This document shows positions 6,043 to 9,094 of a DNA stretch of 9,094 nt, one piece after another. Position 1 is the stretch's first letter; each line of letters opens with the position of its first letter. Under the pieces are notes generated by a model. That model was not told where the DNA came from. It worked only from the letters and a program-made list of their open reading frames with translations, and did not search any database. Origin of the DNA: Draconibacterium orientale (lineage in GTDB: Bacteria; Bacteroidota; Bacteroidia; Bacteroidales; UBA1556); assembly GCA_022736595.1 (NCBI GenBank), contig DZDC01000088.1, positions 1 through 9,094 of the forward strand. Reading direction: 5' to 3'. A program made the position numbers and the translations under genes.

Positions 6043-6693
6043 ATGGAAATTAGTGAGATAGTATCGTACAGTTTGTTTGCATTTACAAGTTTTATTGCGC
6101 TTATAAATCCTTTAGGAACGGTTCCTGTTTTTGTATCAATGAGCTCTGAATTGTCAAATAACTTGAAGCGCAAAATGGCTTTTAGAGCCACATTAACGGC
6201 TTTTATTGCCTTAAGTATTTTTGCATTTGCCGGTCAACTTTTGTTTAATTTCTTTGGAATTTCAGTGAATGGATTTAGAATTGCCGGAGGAATTATTTTT
6301 TTCGTCATGGGTTATGAGATGTTGAATGCTCGGGTAAGTCAAATTAAATATGACGACAAAGATGTGGAAACTAAAGTGGATGATTTTGCTATTACGCCTT
6401 TAGGAATTCCAATGATAGCAGGGCCTGGAAGTATTACCAACGCCATAGTTTTAATGGATGATGCGCATACCATTTATCATAAAATTGCGCTGCCAATTGC
6501 CATATTTTTGGTTTTGTTGATCACTTTTATTGCATTGGTAGCTAGTACTCGAATTGTTAAATGGATGGGTCCCACAGGCAATAAAATAATGTTAAAGCTC
6601 ATGGGGTTAATAGTGATGGTGGTGGCTGTGGAATTCTTCTTTAAAGGGCTTAAGCCAATCATTCAAGATATATTAATGATTCAAGCTTTATAA
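6043..6693 (+). CDS. MarC family (UPF0056) inner-membrane protein
   Basis: A 216-residue polytopic membrane protein of the MarC/UPF0056 family, with typical length and about six membrane segments. Diagnostic motifs are FIALINPLGTVPVFVSMS (residues 17-34), the FRIAGGIIFFVMGYEML segment (78-94), ITPLGIPMIAGPGSITNAIVLM (117-138) and the last helix pair GNKIMLKLMGLIVMVVAVEFFF (179-200). The loop between segments three and four (about residues 95-115) is charged. MarC was named for linkage to the mar locus, but a direct role in multidrug resistance was not supported, and the transported substrate, if any, is unknown. It starts 13 bp after the beta-barrel gene and is likely its operon partner. Its stop shares the palindrome TTATAA (6688-6693) with the stop of the converging EamA gene. 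Confidence 0.92.
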   Translation: MEISEIVSYSLFAFTSFIALINPLGTVPVFVSMSSELSNNLKRKMAFRATLTAFIALSIFAFAGQLLFNFFGISVNGFRIAGGIIFFVMGYEMLNARVSQIKYDDKDVETKVDDFAITPLGIPMIAGPGSITNAIVLMDDAHTIYHKIALPIAIFLVLLITFIALVASTRIVKWMGPTGNKIMLKLMGLIVMVVAVEFFFKGLKPIIQDILMIQAL

Positions 6694-7584
6694 GGTAGGT
6701 TCGTTGGCTTTAAATTGACCATAAAACACACCAAATAATACAATTACGATTCCTATAACGAGCTTAGCACTGAAAGTTTCGTTGGGTAACATCATCCAAG
6801 CGGCTACCGCTGTGAGTACAGGAATTAAATTAGTAAATAGGCTCATACGGTTTACTCCGATAACATCTATTGCTTTAATGAAAAAAAACATAGCCAGTAT
6901 TGAGCTAAATATTACCAATTCTGATACAGTCAATAATAAGTTAAAATGAACTTTTGTTTGCAAAAGTGCGGGTCCTTCAAACCACCAAAACAGAGGAAAA
7001 AAGAACAGAAGCCCAAAGAAATTCATTTGAAATAGCACTTGCTGTGGTGGGTATAGATGCGCTACTTTTTTTATTTGGATGGTAAAAATGGCGCCACTTA
7101 GAACTGCTATCATCATAAAACCCAAGCCTGAAGGAGAAGCATCGAATGAAAAATCGTCCTTCAAAATCAAAATTATAATTCCTATAAAACTGATTACAAG
7201 ACCTATAAGTGTATTTTTTGAGAGTTTTTCCTTCAAAAGGATATAAGCAAAAACAGGCACAAATAAAGGAATTGTGGCAACCATGATGCTTCCAATACTG
7301 CTGCTTACACGCTGTAATCCAAGGCTTTCGCCTATAAAATAGGCAAAAGGTTCGAGGAAGGCTAATGCTAAAAATGTTTTTAAATGCTTTCGATCCACAA
7401 AAAGTTTACTGCCACTCAGTTTAAGCACTAACGCCATAATTATTGTGGTGAAAAAGACTCTTAAAAAGACCAAGCTAAAGGGTCCAATATACTGATAAGC
7501 AACTTTTACCCAAACGTAGGACATAGCCCAAAAGAGCATGGATAAGCTAGCAAAGAGGTAGGGTAGAAGCGTATGTTTTTTCAA
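6688..7584 (-). CDS. EamA/DMT family transporter, inferred TTG start
   Basis: A 298-residue inner-membrane protein with the ten-segment, two-repeat EamA layout of the drug/metabolite transporter superfamily. The first repeat begins with LLPYLFASLSMLFWAMSYVWVKVAY, and ESLGLQRVSSSIGSIMVATIPLFVPVFAYILLKEKLS ends it. The second begins with GLGFMMIAVLSGAIFTIQIKKVA and ends with the RMSLFTNLIPVLTAVAAWMMLPNETFS equivalent. Substrate is not predictable. In this frame only TGA-ATT-TTG precedes the coding sequence, and the first internal Met (residue 16) would remove much of the first helix, so TTG at 7584-7582 is the most plausible start. This TTG overlaps the upstream aminotransferase stop as TTGA, which suggests translational coupling and export of a product related to that enzyme. 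The 3' end overlaps the MarC gene by 6 bp. Confidence 0.88.
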   Translation of the reverse strand: MKKHTLLPYLFASLSMLFWAMSYVWVKVAYQYIGPFSLVFLRVFFTTIIMALVLKLSGSKLFVDRKHLKTFLALAFLEPFAYFIGESLGLQRVSSSIGSIMVATIPLFVPVFAYILLKEKLSKNTLIGLVISFIGIIILILKDDFSFDASPSGLGFMMIAVLSGAIFTIQIKKVAHLYPPQQVLFQMNFFGLLFFFPLFWWFEGPALLQTKVHFNLLLTVSELVIFSSILAMFFFIKAIDVIGVNRMSLFTNLIPVLTAVAAWMMLPNETFSAKLVIGIVIVLFGVFYGQFKANEPTL

Positions 7585-9035
7585 AATTCAAACCAAGAAC
7601 TTACCTCAGCATGTGGGGTGTTAATACTAGTGAACTCGTTGGTTTTGCAGTTATAATCATAATCCTTAACCCAGGTAGTTGCATTGGCTTGAATTTGCCC
7701 AATGGCATCGCAAATGAAATCCACTTCTTCATCGGTCATCGTTGGATGAATCGATAAACGAACCCAACCTGGCTTTTCACTTAAATCACCCAAATCAATT
7801 TTAGAGGTTATACGTTTTGACTCCTCATAAGTCACATCCAAAAGCAAGTGACCATAAGTACCAGCACAAGCGCAACCACCACGCACTTGAATACCAAAAC
7901 GATCGCTCAATAGTTTAACAATGAGGTTGTAATGAATTCCTTCGATATAAAATGAAATGGAGCCAAGGCGATTACGCACATTATTGGCGAGAATCTTAAG
8001 GTTTTGAATTTTTGATAGATGATGGAATACTTTTTCAATGATCTGATGTTCGCGCTGTTGCATTAAAATAGGATTCATTTCTTCCTTAAGTTTTATGCAT
8101 AAAGCAGTGCGAATTGCTTGAAGAAAACCAGGAGTTCCACCGTCTTCACGAGCTTCAATATCATCGGTATATTTGTATTCGCCCCAAGCATTGGTCCAAT
8201 CCACAGTTCCACCTCCAGGCTGGTCAGGAGTTTTAAGCAAATAAAGGTTTTTATTAAAGGCTAAAACACTACTGGAGCCAGGTCCTCCCAAGAATTTATG
8301 GGGAGAGAAAAAGATAGCATCCAAAGCTTCCATCGGTTTTTCGGGATGCATATTAATATCAACATAAGGAGCTGAGGCTGCAAAATCAACAAAACAGAGG
8401 CCTTTGTATTTGTGCATGATGGCTGCCATTTGGTGATAAGGAGTGGTGATGCCTGTAACATTGCTGCAAGCGGTAAAACTTCCAATAAGCCGATTGCGGT
8501 TTTGGTATTTTTTTACAGTATTTTCTAAAATTTCTAAATCCACCAAGCCTTCTGCTGAAGGTGGCACGATTACCACTTCGCAAAGGGTTTCGTACCAGGC
8601 AGTATGATTGCTGTGATGTTCCATGTGGGTTACAAATACCACGGGTCGATCGACGTCCAAAGGTAGGCAATCTTTGCTCAAAGTACGGCTGCAAGGTTTT
8701 AATCCTAAAATTCTCATGAATTTATTCACAGCCCCCGTCATTCCGAACCCAGGCGTCAAAATCACATCATTTTCATTGGCATGAATGTGTTGGCGAATGA
8801 TCTTCTTAGCTTGATGATAGGCGTGGGTCATTCGTGTGCCAGTTTCACTGGTTTCGGTATGGGTATTGGCAACATAAGGCCCAAAAACTTCCGCAATTTT
8901 TTGCTCAATGGGCTGGTACAATCTTCCGCTAGCGATCCAATCAGCATAGATAATACGGTGTTTTCCGTACTGATTTTCGTATTCAGAATTGACGCCAATG
9001 GTATTGTTTCTGAACTTCTTAAAATACTCTTCCAT
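7581..9035 (-). CDS. Class V aminotransferase-fold PLP enzyme, cysteine desulfurase/selenocysteine lyase-like
   Basis: A 484-residue cytosolic PLP enzyme of fold type I, about 80 residues longer than SufS. Lys247 in SPHKFLGGPGSS (244-255) is the expected Schiff-base lysine. Asp217 in VDFAASAPYV (216-225) should contact the pyridine nitrogen. THMEHHSNHTAW (136-147) and TACSNVTGI (188-196) match the PLP-stacking and phosphate-side segments, and EDGGTPGF (297-304) is also conserved. RGGCACAGTYGHLLL (385-399, Cys388 and Cys390) sits where SufS carries its catalytic Cys loop, so sulfur or selenium removal from cysteine-type substrates is plausible, though not shown. The N-terminal YADWIASGRLYQPIEQKIAEVFGPYVANTHTE (30-61) is typical of this bacterial subgroup. 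The start is the ATG at 9035, 41 bp downstream of a TAnnTTTG core. The gene leads a two-gene unit with the EamA transporter. No suf or isc genes are nearby. Confidence 0.9.
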   Translation of the reverse strand: MEEYFKKFRNNTIGVNSEYENQYGKHRIIYADWIASGRLYQPIEQKIAEVFGPYVANTHTETSETGTRMTHAYHQAKKIIRQHIHANENDVILTPGFGMTGAVNKFMRILGLKPCSRTLSKDCLPLDVDRPVVFVTHMEHHSNHTAWYETLCEVVIVPPSAEGLVDLEILENTVKKYQNRNRLIGSFTACSNVTGITTPYHQMAAIMHKYKGLCFVDFAASAPYVDINMHPEKPMEALDAIFFSPHKFLGGPGSSSVLAFNKNLYLLKTPDQPGGGTVDWTNAWGEYKYTDDIEAREDGGTPGFLQAIRTALCIKLKEEMNPILMQQREHQIIEKVFHHLSKIQNLKILANNVRNRLGSISFYIEGIHYNLIVKLLSDRFGIQVRGGCACAGTYGHLLLDVTYEESKRITSKIDLGDLSEKPGWVRLSIHPTMTDEEVDFICDAIGQIQANATTWVKDYDYNCKTNEFTSINTPHAEVSSWFEF

Positions 9036-9075
9036 ATTGTGTTTTAGAAATTTATTTTCAGAATAATTTGAAATA

Positions 9076-9083
9076 CAAAGGTA
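9076..9083 (-). promoter_or_regulatory. Bacteroidota-type -7 promoter element for the aminotransferase-EamA unit
   Basis: On the minus strand this reads TACCTTTG, an exact TAnnTTTG match, 40 bp upstream of the ATG at 9035. The matching -33 element would lie near or beyond the window edge and cannot be judged. It would give a leader of roughly 30 nt and transcribe both minus-strand genes. Confidence 0.5.
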
Positions 9084-9094
9084 ACAAATACTAG

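Noticed and set aside
8386..8694. Minus-strand open frame of about 100 codons inside the aminotransferase gene
   Set aside because: It lies wholly within a well-supported PLP enzyme in another frame, and its translation has no recognisable motifs.
8781..9047. Plus-strand open frame opposite the 5' end of the aminotransferase gene
   Set aside because: It is antisense to conserved coding sequence, has no family features and no promoter core.
1..9094. Defence system, prophage, integrative element or biosynthetic cluster
   Set aside because: No nuclease, helicase, integrase, transposase, phage, toxin-antitoxin or assembly-line gene is present; all complete genes match ordinary chromosomal families or a plain exported protein.

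Overview
The window looks like chromosomal DNA from a Bacteroidota bacterium, most likely of the Flavobacteriales or a related low-GC lineage. Four things point there: a type IX secretion (T9SS) C-terminal sorting domain, a DUF4249-like lipoprotein, promoter cores matching the Bacteroidota -7 consensus TAnnTTTG, and gene starts without Shine-Dalgarno sequences. The DNA is AT-rich and gene-dense. I see no tRNA, rRNA, CRISPR, insertion sequence, phage or defence genes.

Layout, left to right. (1) 1-1023: the 3' part of a large secreted T9SS cargo protein. Its reading frame is broken close to the window edge. (2) 1185-4075: three closely spaced plus-strand genes for a DUF4249-like outer-membrane lipoprotein, an NfsA-type FMN nitroreductase and a MJ1255-like GT-B glycosyltransferase that appears to start at TTG. 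(3) 4126-4641: a YkgJ-type cysteine-cluster protein. It converges on a minus-strand MmcQ/YjbR protein (4654-5010), which is in turn divergent from a Dabb-domain protein (5075-5380). (4) 5493-6693: a small exported, probably beta-barrel protein followed 13 bp later by a MarC-family membrane protein. (5) 9035-6688 on the minus strand: a two-gene unit of a cysteine desulfurase-like class V aminotransferase and an EamA/DMT transporter. These two overlap in a TTGA, and the transporter converges on marC-like DNA with a 6-bp overlap.

The genes do not form one recognisable pathway. Several are envelope-related (T9SS protein, lipoprotein, glycosyltransferase, beta-barrel, MarC, EamA) and the rest are single-domain redox, metal or housekeeping proteins common in this phylum. 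The best-supported functional link is the aminotransferase-EamA pair, which should be co-transcribed from a promoter at about 9076-9083 and translationally coupled.

I did not find a convincing undescribed system. The points most worth checking are the frame break at about position 50, the 15-bp in-frame tandem repeat inside a lipoprotein signal peptide, the two inferred TTG starts, the perfect dyads in front of three genes, and the Cys-rich loop of the aminotransferase.
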